From contig MPMP01000008.1 of assembly GCA_002238565.1 (NCBI GenBank), positions 20,211-84,210 of the forward strand: a stretch of 64,000 bases of DNA, given 5' to 3'. Position 1 is the stretch's first letter; every line of letters begins with the position of its first letter. Of the stretch, positions 37,442 to 45,680 are shown piece by piece. Source of the DNA: Albidovulum sp. bin36 (GTDB lineage: Bacteria; Pseudomonadota; Alphaproteobacteria; Rhodobacterales; Rhodobacteraceae). The notes under the pieces were generated by a model. That model had not been told where the DNA came from. It worked only from the letters and a program-made list of their open reading frames with translations, and searched no databases. A program made the position numbers and the translations under genes.

Positions 37442-38752
37442 TCAAAACTCCTTTCGAGCCGCGGCATGCAGCAATCCGCGCCGGATAGCGATGCCGATAT
37501 CTAGGAATGGACGCGGCGGAAGGCGGCTGGCGCCGGGAATTCCCAGCTGCAGGCTCAAAAGGTCGCTTTCTTCTCCCTCCATCAAATCCGCCAGCAGGCG
37601 CCCCGAGGCGGCGGCGCGGGTCATGGGTGAAACGTCGCTTGTCAGCACCGCGTAGAGGCCGGGAGCGTACTCGCCGAAAATCGCGCCGTCATTCCGGGTG
37701 AACGCCATGGTCCCGCCCCAGCTATAGGCGAAGCGGGTGTCCCTCAGGGCGGGCCAGCGGTTGAGCATGCCGCTGCGGTGCCGCTTGCTAATCCGCTTGA
37801 CCCTCGGCGCCGGGGTCGGCGCATTCGGGGAGAATTCGTACAGGTTGCGAAAAAAGAGTCGCTTGTCGTTGGTCAACCGTATCGTCGCGCCGTATTCCGA
37901 ACTGGCCAGAAGCCCGAACGGTGCGTTCGACCCCAGTGCCTCGAGTTCGCCGTCCGAAAGCGGGTCCGTGAGGCTGGCGTAGGTCGCCATCGCCACGTAG
38001 CGGCCCGAGGCAATTCCGAACTGCCGCAGGAAAACCCCTGCGGCCAGCACTACGCGGTCCGCCGTGATCCGTCCGGCCTCGGTCTCGACTTCGAAGGCGT
38101 CGCCCTTGGTTGTGAACTCGACGACCGGAGATTCCTCGAAAAGCGAAACGTTGGCGGGCAAGTGCCGGGCGAGGCCGCGCATTAGCGCCGCGGGGTTCAC
38201 CAAGGCGCTTCCCGCCGCATAGAGCCCGCGCCTGTAGAATCTTGTGCCTATGCGGGCCTCCAGGACATCGCGGCTCATCCAATCGTGCTCCAGCCCAAGC
38301 TGTTCGAGCGTGTCGGCGATCTCGTCGATATGCTTTTCGCCATCGGGCCCGGCCGAGCCATAGATGCGCCCGAATTCGTGCCAGCCGCAGTCGATCTGGA
38401 ATTCGCGCGCCATGCGCCGCAGATCGGACAGCCCGCCTTCCCACAGCTGCATATTGCGGCGCAGGATATCGGCGCTCTTGGGCGGTCCGTGCGAGTGAAC
38501 GTTCAGCATGAAGCCCGCGTTGCGGCCCGAGGCGCCGAATCCCGCTCTTTCGGCTTCGATCAGAGCGATTTCGTCGCTAGGGCGGAGCCGGCCTAGCCGG
38601 TGCGCCACCGCAATCCCGCAAATTCCGGCTCCGACTATAGCCGTTTGCACGCGGCGCCTGCCTGTCAGGAGTTTGGCGGGCGGCGGCGGCGGTAGAGTTT
38701 TCCACCAGCCATTGCTGTCGTCATGGCGGGGAATAATGGACGGGCGTGGCAC
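37442..38752 (-). CDS. FAD-dependent amine/amino-acid oxidase (DAO family)
   Basis: The protein is of about 436 residues from a GTG at 38752, four bases after the stop of the hydroxyacid reductase. It has the dinucleotide motif AIVGAGICGIAVAHRLG near the start, and the glycine-oxidase/gamma-glutamylputrescine-oxidase segments GFGASGRNAGFM and SWGGTMAF. DAO-family enzymes oxidise secondary or primary amines such as sarcosine, N-methyl amino acids or glutamylputrescine. It is the last gene of the betaine transporter operon, so an N-methylated amine is a reasonable guess. The start is uncertain; the frame is also open further upstream. Confidence 0.8.
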   Translation of the reverse strand: MPRPSIIPRHDDSNGWWKTLPPPPPAKLLTGRRRVQTAIVGAGICGIAVAHRLGRLRPSDEIALIEAERAGFGASGRNAGFMLNVHSHGPPKSADILRRNMQLWEGGLSDLRRMAREFQIDCGWHEFGRIYGSAGPDGEKHIDEIADTLEQLGLEHDWMSRDVLEARIGTRFYRRGLYAAGSALVNPAALMRGLARHLPANVSLFEESPVVEFTTKGDAFEVETEAGRITADRVVLAAGVFLRQFGIASGRYVAMATYASLTDPLSDGELEALGSNAPFGLLASSEYGATIRLTNDKRLFFRNLYEFSPNAPTPAPRVKRISKRHRSGMLNRWPALRDTRFAYSWGGTMAFTRNDGAIFGEYAPGLYAVLTSDVSPMTRAAASGRLLADLMEGEESDLLSLQLGIPGASRLPPRPFLDIGIAIRRGLLHAAARKEF

Positions 38753-38756
38753 AGGT

Positions 38757-39686
38757 TCAGTATCCGCGCTCCAAGTCGACGATGGGAGCGGGAGTGCCGC
38801 CGTCCATGCCAAGACGGATCTGCGCGGCAATGAATTCCGCGGCCGAGCGTTCATTCGTCGGCGCCGCCGAGTGGGGCGTTACCGAAACGGCGGGATGACG
38901 CCAGAAGGGGCTGTCCTTCGGCAGAGGTTCTTCTCGGAAGACATCGAGCGCGGCGGCTTCGATGCGGCCGCTGTCCAGCGCGGCCAGGAGGTCGGAGTCG
39001 TTTATGCTGGAGCCGCGGCCGCAATTGATGACGAAACTTCCTTCGGGCATCCGGTCGAATATCGAGGCGTTCAGGATGTTGGCCGTGGATTCAGTCAGCG
39101 GAAGCAGGTTCACCAGGATATCCGCCCCGCTGACTACGGCGTCGAGCGCAGCGTCGCCCGCGAGGCAGCGGACGCCCTCGATCGACTTGGGAGTGCGCGC
39201 CCAGCCGGTGACCGGAAATTCCAGGTCGCGAAGCCGAATGCAGGCATCCTGCCCGGTCTGGCCGAGTCCGAGGATCGAGACGCGCCGCTCGGAATTCTCG
39301 GGATAGCGATGCCGCAGCCACTGATTAGCCGCCTGCTGGCGCGCGTAGCGGGCGTAGAACCGGTGGAAATGGAGAACCCAGTGTATGATATGGCAAGACA
39401 TATCCAGTACCAGATGCCGATCCTGAAGCCGAACGATGGGCACTTGGGACGGCCATTCCGGATCAAGCGTGATATGGGTAACTCCGGCGCCGATGGAGAA
39501 GATGTACTTTAGGTTCGGAAAGGCCTTCAGCCCCCCGGCGGGCGGCGCCCAGACGACGGCGAATTCGACATCGGCATGGTTTCCCGGCGCATCGAAGGTG
39601 CGAATGTCGGTCCCGCATCCGGCGGCCTCGAATGCTCTGTGCCAATACTCGAGTATCGCGTCGCCCCAATGGAAAAGAATCGCCAT
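38757..39686 (-). CDS. glyoxylate/hydroxypyruvate reductase A-like
   Basis: A 309-residue D-isomer 2-hydroxyacid dehydrogenase of the GhrA subgroup. Typical features are MAILFHWGD at the start, LKYIFSIGAGVTHI, the NAD site SILGLGQTGQDA, Arg in VINCGRGSSIN, Glu in FREEPLP and His in SVTPHSAAPT. It reduces glyoxylate or hydroxypyruvate with NADPH. It follows the binding-protein gene by 70 bases and ends four bases before the FAD oxidase. Glyoxylate is a product of glycine or sarcosine oxidation by DAO-type oxidases, so the pair may work together. Confidence 0.88.
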   Translation of the reverse strand: MAILFHWGDAILEYWHRAFEAAGCGTDIRTFDAPGNHADVEFAVVWAPPAGGLKAFPNLKYIFSIGAGVTHITLDPEWPSQVPIVRLQDRHLVLDMSCHIIHWVLHFHRFYARYARQQAANQWLRHRYPENSERRVSILGLGQTGQDACIRLRDLEFPVTGWARTPKSIEGVRCLAGDAALDAVVSGADILVNLLPLTESTANILNASIFDRMPEGSFVINCGRGSSINDSDLLAALDSGRIEAAALDVFREEPLPKDSPFWRHPAVSVTPHSAAPTNERSAAEFIAAQIRLGMDGGTPAPIVDLERGY

Positions 39687-39756
39687 TTCGAGTGGCCTCC
39701 GATCGTCGAAAGTGAAGCGAGGCCCGCCCCGAAGGGCGAGCCGCAAGTCGTCGGGA

Positions 39757-40734
39757 TTATTCGCTGGCCATCGCCGCTGCGATCAATTCGTCCCAGTCGG
39801 CCTGGTTGTCCGCGATCCAGTCCTTGGCAATCTGCTCGAGCTGGTGCGGCTCTTTCTCGCCGTCGTTCATTCGCAGCATCATTGCGCTAAGGTCCGGAAC
39901 CGAAATTCGCAAGCCGTTGAAAAACGCCATCGCCTTGGGATTGGCTTCCGCAAACTCCTTGTTGACCAGAACGTAGTTGTCGTTGACCCCGAAGCCCGGG
40001 TTGCGCCCGTCCGGCCATTCGGTATTGCTCCCCTGGTCGCCGGGCAGCGAGGAGAATGGCGCGTTCAGCCAAACTACGTCGCGCCCTTCCTGCAAGACGC
40101 CCATGATCCAGTTCGGCGCCCATGTCGTATAGAAGATCGGCTGGCCGGCCTTGTAGCGCTGGATCGTGTCGGCCATCAGGGCGAAGTATTCGCCCTTGTC
40201 ATTGTTGATGTGGTCGCGCAGTTCGTAGGCGTCGAGATGGTGCTCGATCACTTTTTCGCAGCCCCAGCCTGGATTGCATCCGGTCAGGTTGGCCATGCCG
40301 TCGCCGTCGCTGTCGAAGAGCGCCTTGATCGCGTCGTCTTTCATTTGCTCCAGAGAGGTTATGCCGTGGGCCTCTGCAGTTTTGACGTCGATGAAATAGC
40401 CCTGCATTGCGTTCGTATACATCGGACCGGCGCGCACCAGCGCGTCGTCGCCTCCGGAATTCGCGTAGAAGTCGTTATGCAGCGGTTTCCAATGCACGGC
40501 CGTGTAATGCGCGTCGCCCTGGCCGATGGACAGATGAATGGCCGGGTAGTTGCCGGTCAGCATCTCGCCGTTCTCGTAGCCAAGCGCGGCGAGGCCTTCC
40601 TCGATAACCTCGTAGATCAGCTGATGATCGGTACGCCCGGTGCTGATCGCGGTGATTTCGTCGGCGACGGCGGCGCTGGCCACTAGGCTGCCCGCCAGCG
40701 CGGCGATCCCCAATTTGATTTCAAATGTTTTCAT
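39757..40734 (-). CDS. proX: glycine betaine/proline-type periplasmic binding protein
   Basis: The 325-residue protein has a cleavable signal (GIAALAGSLVASAAVADE) and the ProX/OpuAC fold. Landmarks are GYENGEMLTGNYPAIH, a TGCNPGWGCEK motif and the tryptophan segments YTTWAPNW and HWKPL that form a cation-binding aromatic box for quaternary amines. Start ATG 40734 is supported by AAGGAGG upstream. It lies directly after two permease genes and an ATPase and captures betaine, choline, carnitine or a related ligand for them. Confidence 0.9.
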   Translation of the reverse strand: MKTFEIKLGIAALAGSLVASAAVADEITAISTGRTDHQLIYEVIEEGLAALGYENGEMLTGNYPAIHLSIGQGDAHYTAVHWKPLHNDFYANSGGDDALVRAGPMYTNAMQGYFIDVKTAEAHGITSLEQMKDDAIKALFDSDGDGMANLTGCNPGWGCEKVIEHHLDAYELRDHINNDKGEYFALMADTIQRYKAGQPIFYTTWAPNWIMGVLQEGRDVVWLNAPFSSLPGDQGSNTEWPDGRNPGFGVNDNYVLVNKEFAEANPKAMAFFNGLRISVPDLSAMMLRMNDGEKEPHQLEQIAKDWIADNQADWDELIAAAMASE

Positions 40735-40753
40735 TGCGTCCTCCTTGGTTGGA

Positions 40754-41695
40754 TTAGGATTTGAATCGGCCATGCGGCTTGAAGCTTGCGCGCAGCCATC
40801 CGATCGGGCCGTGTTCCCAGAGCCCGAGGTTACCGCGATCACGGCGGGTGAAACCGAAACCTTGTGTAACGCGGTCGAATACGATTGCCAGTAAAACAAT
40901 TCCGAGGCCGCCGACCGAAGCGCGGGCGAGATCGAGCTGGCTGATTCCCACCAGTACCAGCCGCCCCAGCCCGGCAACCGATATCATCGAGGCGATAACG
41001 CTCATTGCCAGCGACAGCATTACGGTCTGGTTGATTCCCGCCATGATCACCGGGCGCGCCAATGGAAGCTCGATTGACCAGAGTCGCTTCATAGGCGAGA
41101 CGCCGAACGCATCCGCCGCCTCTACCAGGTCGGCGCGCACTTCGCGCAGGCCGAGATTGGTCAGCCGCACGAGAGGCGGGGTGGCGAAGAATGCGGTGAC
41201 AATGACGCCCGGCACGTTGCCGATGCCGAAAAGCAGGATAACCGGTACGAGGTAGGTAAAGGACGGGATCGTTTGCATGAAATCCAGTGCCGGGCGAACG
41301 ATGCCCCAGACCCAGTTGACGCGAGAGCACAGGATGCCCAGCGGCAGGCCTACCAATGTCGATATGGAAACGGCGGTGACCAGCACCGCAAGGCTTGTCA
41401 TCGCCGGATCCCACGCGCCAATGATGCCGATTGTCGCCATTGCGCAGAATACCAGGATCGCGGTCGCTCTGTTCACGATCTGCCAGGCGAACGCGGTGAA
41501 GAAGACCAGGAGCAGCGTCTGCGGCGTGTTGCGCAGCCCGTCTTCGACAAGGTCCAGAGCCAGTTTTACAATCGCCTTGATCGCTTGGAATACGCTGCGG
41601 TAGTTCGAAGTAAGCCAGCGCATCCAGTCATTGGCCCAGTCCGCCAGAGGCAAATTGATGGTCGCGAACGGATCGAGGACGGAAGGCCAGTCCAT
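40754..41695 (-). CDS. glycine betaine ABC transporter permease 2 (ProW-like)
   Basis: A 313-residue inner-membrane permease of the ProW family with several hydrophobic spans. The cytoplasmic coupling loop reads ADLVEAADAFGVSPMKRLW and the EAA-type region continues IELPLARPVIMAG. FMQTIPSFTYLVPVILLFGIG is shared with the neighbouring permease. ATG 41695 begins three bases after the previous permease stop. Two distinct ProW-type proteins in one operon imply a heterodimeric channel. Confidence 0.92.
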   Translation of the reverse strand: MDWPSVLDPFATINLPLADWANDWMRWLTSNYRSVFQAIKAIVKLALDLVEDGLRNTPQTLLLVFFTAFAWQIVNRATAILVFCAMATIGIIGAWDPAMTSLAVLVTAVSISTLVGLPLGILCSRVNWVWGIVRPALDFMQTIPSFTYLVPVILLFGIGNVPGVIVTAFFATPPLVRLTNLGLREVRADLVEAADAFGVSPMKRLWSIELPLARPVIMAGINQTVMLSLAMSVIASMISVAGLGRLVLVGISQLDLARASVGGLGIVLLAIVFDRVTQGFGFTRRDRGNLGLWEHGPIGWLRASFKPHGRFKS

Positions 41696-41698
41696 GGC

Positions 41699-42568
41699 TC
41701 AAGCCCCCATTCTGGTTCGCGAACGCGCGGCGCCCAGCGCTTGTACGTAGCGGTCAACGGTGATCGCGGTCAGCACGATGCCGAGGCCTCCCACGGTGGC
41801 GGACCCGAAATCGAGCCGGCCGATGCCCTCCAGCACAATCCTGCCCAGTCCCGCGACAGAGATCATTGATGCCACCACGGCCATGGACAGTGACAGCAAG
41901 ACGGTCTGGTTCAACCCCGCGAGTATGGAGGGGCGCGCCAAAGGAAGCTGCGTGCCGAAAAGCGTTCGCGCTTCGCTGGCTCCGAAAGCGCGGGCGGCCT
42001 CGACAAGATCTTCGCGAACCTCGCGGATTCCTAGATTGGTCAATCGAATAAGCGGGGAGATGGCAAAAAAACAGGTTACGATCACGCCCGGCGTGTCGCC
42101 GATGCCAAAGAGCATTACGACCGGCACTAGATAGACGAAGCTAGGGATCGTCTGCATCAGATCTAGTACGGGGCGCAGAACTCGGAAAAACCTGTCGCTT
42201 CGCGCGGCCAGTATGCCGATCGGCAAGCCGAAGACCACGCAGATTGTGACGGCGGCAATCACAATGGAGAGAGTCGTCATCGCATATTGCCAGGTGCCCA
42301 TCAGACCGATTAGCGTCAGGCAAACGAGGCCCGTCAGCGCCAATCGCCACCCTTCCAGAATATAGCCGATAACCGCCATGGCGATGATCCCGACGAGCGG
42401 CGGGATCGCTTCGAGGCTGCCTTGCACGAATTCGAGAAAGCTCTGAACGGGCACTTTCGCGGCCAGCAGGGTGGAGCGGCTGTGGCCGACGATCCATTCA
42501 AGCGCTCGTTCGGCCCAGACTCCGAACGGCACATTGAAGTGGTCGAAGGGATTGAGGAACTGGTCCAT
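41699..42568 (-). CDS. proW: glycine betaine ABC transporter permease 1 (ProW-like)
   Basis: A 289-residue permease closely related to, but distinct from, permease 2. The coupling loop reads REDLVEAARAFGASEARTLF, then TQLPLARPSILAG and SMAVVASMISVAGLGR. The ATG at 42568 starts five bases before the upper ATPase stop region and gives the expected N-terminus (MDQFLNPFDHFNVPFG). An upstream in-frame start would lie inside the ATPase gene. It forms the membrane channel with permease 2. Confidence 0.92.
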   Translation of the reverse strand: MDQFLNPFDHFNVPFGVWAERALEWIVGHSRSTLLAAKVPVQSFLEFVQGSLEAIPPLVGIIAMAVIGYILEGWRLALTGLVCLTLIGLMGTWQYAMTTLSIVIAAVTICVVFGLPIGILAARSDRFFRVLRPVLDLMQTIPSFVYLVPVVMLFGIGDTPGVIVTCFFAISPLIRLTNLGIREVREDLVEAARAFGASEARTLFGTQLPLARPSILAGLNQTVLLSLSMAVVASMISVAGLGRIVLEGIGRLDFGSATVGGLGIVLTAITVDRYVQALGAARSRTRMGA

Positions 42569-42572
42569 CGCC

Positions 42573-43616
42573 TCACCTCCGCTCCAGGTCGCGTCCAACG
42601 GCAGCCAGGATCTCGGGCTGGCCAATCCGTCCGATCAGCCGATCGCCGTCCTTGACCGCCAAATGGTCGGCGCCGTTGGCGAGCTGCCTGATGAGCACGG
42701 GCAGGGTCGCGTCCGGGCCGATGCCGGGGGCATCGGCGTCGACATTTCCGGCACTCGCGATTTCCGACGCGGAAAGGTATTTTAGCGTGGAGATGGAACC
42801 GACGAACCGCGCTACGTAATCGGTCTCGGGGCGCAGCACGATGGCCTCGGGCGAGCCGATCTGGTCGATGCGCCCGTCTTTCATCACCGCTATCCGGTGC
42901 CCTACGCGCATCGCCTCGTCGAGATCGTGGGTAATGAACAGCGTTGTCTTGTGCGCCTTCCTGGACAGCGCGAGGAATTCGTCCTGCAAGTCCCGGCGGA
43001 TCAGCGGGTCAAGCGCGCTAAAGGGCTCGTCCATCAGCAGGATATCGGGATCGGCGGCAAGTGCGCGGGCGAGGCCAACCCTTTGCTGCATGCCTCCTGA
43101 CAATTCATCCGGATACCGGTGCCCCCAGCCGCGGAGCCCCACCTTCTCAAGCGCCTCCTCGGCGGCTTCGCGGCATTCCTTTTTTTCGGCTCCCTGCACT
43201 TCCAGCCCGAAGGCCACGTTGCCGGCGATCGTCTTATGCGGCCATAGCGCCATGTGCTGGAACACCATGCCGATCTTGCGGGCCCTCAGCGCGCGAAGTT
43301 CCTTGCGGGAAAGACTCATCACGTCCTGCCCGTCGACATGGACGGATCCTGCGGTGGGCTCGATCAACCGATTGACGTGCCTCAGGATCGTGGACTTGCC
43401 CGAGCCCGATAATCCCATGATACAAAAGATCTCGCCTTTTCGTACGCTGAAACTGGCGTCGGCCACCCCAATGACGCAGCCGAATTCCTTGAGCGCCTCG
43501 TCCTTGCTGACCTTGCCGCCGCGAGCCGCCGCGAGCACCTCGCTTGCGCGCTGGCCGAATATCTTCCAAAGATTGCGGCATTCGATTGAACTCGCTTCGG
43601 GCGATCGATCGTCCAT
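42573..43616 (-). CDS. proV: glycine betaine ABC transporter ATPase with CBS tail
   Basis: The 347-residue ProV-type ATPase has Walker A GLSGSGKST, the signature LSGGMQQRVGLARAL and Walker B LLMDEPFSALD, with the H-loop FITHDLDEA. After the cassette a single CBS-type segment (LAVKDGDRLIGRIG) is left, the region that senses ionic strength in OpuA/ProV. ATG 43616 is chosen since longer in-frame starts run into the operator-like element at 43670-43716. It heads the operon proV-W-W-X-ghrA-like-FAD oxidase. Confidence 0.92.
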   Translation of the reverse strand: MDDRSPEASSIECRNLWKIFGQRASEVLAAARGGKVSKDEALKEFGCVIGVADASFSVRKGEIFCIMGLSGSGKSTILRHVNRLIEPTAGSVHVDGQDVMSLSRKELRALRARKIGMVFQHMALWPHKTIAGNVAFGLEVQGAEKKECREAAEEALEKVGLRGWGHRYPDELSGGMQQRVGLARALAADPDILLMDEPFSALDPLIRRDLQDEFLALSRKAHKTTLFITHDLDEAMRVGHRIAVMKDGRIDQIGSPEAIVLRPETDYVARFVGSISTLKYLSASEIASAGNVDADAPGIGPDATLPVLIRQLANGADHLAVKDGDRLIGRIGQPEILAAVGRDLERR

Positions 43617-43669
43617 TGGTGTTCTTCGCAGTTTCTTACGCGGGACAGTCTGGCACAATACAATGCCGG

Positions 43670-43716
43670 GCGGTATTGTGAAAAAATTGACCCTCCGAGT
43701 AATCTGACGTTTCGCC
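43670..43716 (+). promoter_or_regulatory. operator-like repeat, copy 1 (upstream of proV)
   Basis: This 47-bp stretch includes GCGGTATTG, an A-run, TCCGAG and the 16-bp core TAATCTGACGTTTCGC at 43700-43715. It recurs almost unchanged at 44550-44595 before the LysR gene. The core also recurs at 45594-45609 before the mttB-like gene with one change. The core lies about 84 bases before the proV start, on the opposite strand. A shared regulator site is inferred, with the LysR protein as the first candidate. Confidence 0.65.
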
Positions 43717-44549
43717 TCCAAAGTTTAGGGGCGGCGATGAAGATCGTTCGCCTAGCCGTGTCGCAGGGACATTGACGCGGTCGATCGAAGAGTGTCAATC
43801 CCCGCGGGCGGAATATCCCCGAAACGGGGACGCGCTTGAATATCCGGCTGTCCGAACCGGGTTTCTCCGCAGCACTTGCGAACATACGACAATGCGCGTT
43901 TCCGAATTCCCCGCAGCCCGAATGCGAAGGAGATCTGGACAATCTCCTCCTTGGCCGCAAGAGCGGCAACAGTAGCAAAGACGGCGCTGTTCTTGAACTT
44001 TCGCGTCGGCGGCCAATTTATACTTTCGGTTTTCGGATTGGCTGAATTCGATTCGCGATTGCTGCCATGCGGGAGTCCGCCGCGGATCGAAGCTTCGACG
44101 TCGGTCCTGCCGGATACTCGCCTCCTGCCCAACTTAGCGGCGCGGGCTGATGCGAAAGGCACGCGCGCCAAGGGCGAACAGTCGCAATTCTCTCCAAATT
44201 CCGCCCGAAAATGTCGCCGCCGCGCGTGCCGGGATCAACGGCGGCATCGCGCTTATTTGACAGGATGACTCGGTCGCCATTCCCGTGTCGCTTGCGCGCG
44301 GACATGTCGCGGAGCGCGACGAAACTCGTCCCGCGGCATCCGATATTCTACAACCGTCCGCGTCATTCCGCGAGCCGAAGGCCGCTGTCGGGCGATCGGG
44401 GCAAGCTTGCCCCGAAAGCCGATTGCAAGCGCGCTATTCGTGCTGGACAACGCGATGCGCGGCATCCTCAGCTTATTTGGGAACGCAAAGCTTGGCTTGT
44501 TTTGCCTATGCTCCTTGCAAAGAATAGTCCGACGACAATCCCGAGTTGC
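43717..44549. other. 830-bp gene-poor interval between proV and lysR
   Basis: No gene with a recognisable domain lies here. Frames on both strands are broken and arginine-rich. The two near-identical 47-bp elements bracket the interval, so it may be the result of an insertion between two copies of one control region or of a duplicated promoter. Confidence 0.5.
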
Positions 44550-44595
44550 GCGGTATTGCAAAAAAATTTTCGTCCGAGTAACCTGACATTACGCC
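44550..44595 (+). promoter_or_regulatory. operator-like repeat, copy 2 (upstream of lysR)
   Basis: GCGGTATTG, an A-run, TCCGAG and the core TAACCTGACATTACGC (44579-44594) repeat copy 1 with one indel and a few substitutions; the core differs from copy 1 at three of 16 positions. It ends about 50 bases before the proposed LysR start, a normal place for an autoregulatory site. Confidence 0.65.
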
Positions 44596-44645
44596 ATTTA
44601 CTCGCTCGGAGCCGAGGCGCATGGCACAAAGGGCAGGATGGAAAG

Positions 44646-45596
44646 TTGGCACTGGGTCTTCGGAAGCTTCCTCCGCTAAAGGCGCTGCTCGCGTTCGAGG
44701 CCGCGGCGCGCAATCAAAGTTTTACCGAGGCCGCAAAGGAGTTGAACGTTTCGCGCGTCGCAGTGTCGCGTCAGGTGCGCCAGCTGGAGCAATTTCTGGG
44801 CTTCGAGCTGTTTCTCCGAGGTCAGAGCAGCATTAAGATGACTCGCGCGGGGCGCCGGCTGTCGCGCACGGTCCACCAGGGGTTTCAGTCGATCGTCGAA
44901 GAGATCGAATCGATGGAGAACACCAAGGAAGACAGTCTGATTACGATCGCCACGACCTCGGGAGTATCTACCTATTGGCTTATGCCGAACATCGGACGCT
45001 ACCGGCGCATCGACCCGATGGCCGATTTCCGGCTGCTAGTATCCCACGATCTTGTCAATTTGGTGCAGTACGACGTGGATATCGCGATTAGGTACGGAAC
45101 CGGGAATTGGCGGGGCGCTTCCAGCGTGCTGCTGCAGCGACAGCAGATACTTCCGCTGTGCAGCCAGGCATTTTATGGAAAGTACGGGCCGTTCGACAAG
45201 ATTGACGATCTCGCAAAAGCGCCTCTCCTTGAATTCGAATCCGCATTCGACCCGTCGTCCACCTGGACCAACTACTTTCGCGACAAGGGCTCGGTGCTTG
45301 GCCACCGGGTCCGCATGAGTTCCTACGACTCGTACATCAACCTTGTGCAAGCGGTCCTTGACGGGCAGGGCATCGGTTTGCTCGGCGTTCCCTTAATGCA
45401 GCAATTTCTGGAAAGCGGCGTTCTGGTGCCTGCCATCGATACCGAGGCGCTGGCTCAAAACGGTTATTACTTGTGCCAGCCGGAAGGCGCCTCGCCTACG
45501 CTAACGGTATCGAAATTCCATAACTGGCTGCTAACCGAACTCAGCTCCGGGTCGGAACCGGTCGGCGATTCAGAGCACCTGCATCTGCCGGCGTAA
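44646..45596 (+). CDS. LysR family transcriptional regulator (GcvA-like)
   Basis: A roughly 316-residue LysR protein. The N-terminal winged helix-turn-helix reads LLAFEAAARNQSFTEAAKEL then VSRVAVSRQVRQLE. The effector domain has TIATTSGVSTYWLMPN and DIAIRYGTGNWRG, typical of the GcvA/AmpR subgroup. A TTG start at 44646 after AGGATGGAAAG is proposed because it places the helix-turn-helix at the usual distance. Longer ATG starts (such as 44508) would include the operator-like element. It lies between proV and the mttB-like gene, both preceded by copies of one motif, so it is the probable controller of betaine uptake and demethylation. Confidence 0.88.
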   Translation: MALGLRKLPPLKALLAFEAAARNQSFTEAAKELNVSRVAVSRQVRQLEQFLGFELFLRGQSSIKMTRAGRRLSRTVHQGFQSIVEEIESMENTKEDSLITIATTSGVSTYWLMPNIGRYRRIDPMADFRLLVSHDLVNLVQYDVDIAIRYGTGNWRGASSVLLQRQQILPLCSQAFYGKYGPFDKIDDLAKAPLLEFESAFDPSSTWTNYFRDKGSVLGHRVRMSSYDSYINLVQAVLDGQGIGLLGVPLMQQFLESGVLVPAIDTEALAQNGYYLCQPEGASPTLTVSKFHNWLLTELSSGSEPVGDSEHLHLPA

Positions 45597-45609
45597 TCTG
45601 AAGTTTCGC
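45594..45609 (+). promoter_or_regulatory. operator-like repeat core, copy 3 (upstream of mttB-like gene)
   Basis: TAATCTGAAGTTTCGC differs from the copy 1 core at one of 16 positions. It begins at the stop codon of lysR and lies about 72 bases before the methyltransferase start. A CCTAGCCG string follows at 47 bases, and at 51 bases after copy 1, so similarity may extend beyond the core. Confidence 0.6.
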
Positions 45610-45680
45610 GGCGGAGCAAGTATTTTTGCCATTGTGCGGACCTAGCCGCGGTCGGATACTGCGCTGTCAGGAGGTTCCCA

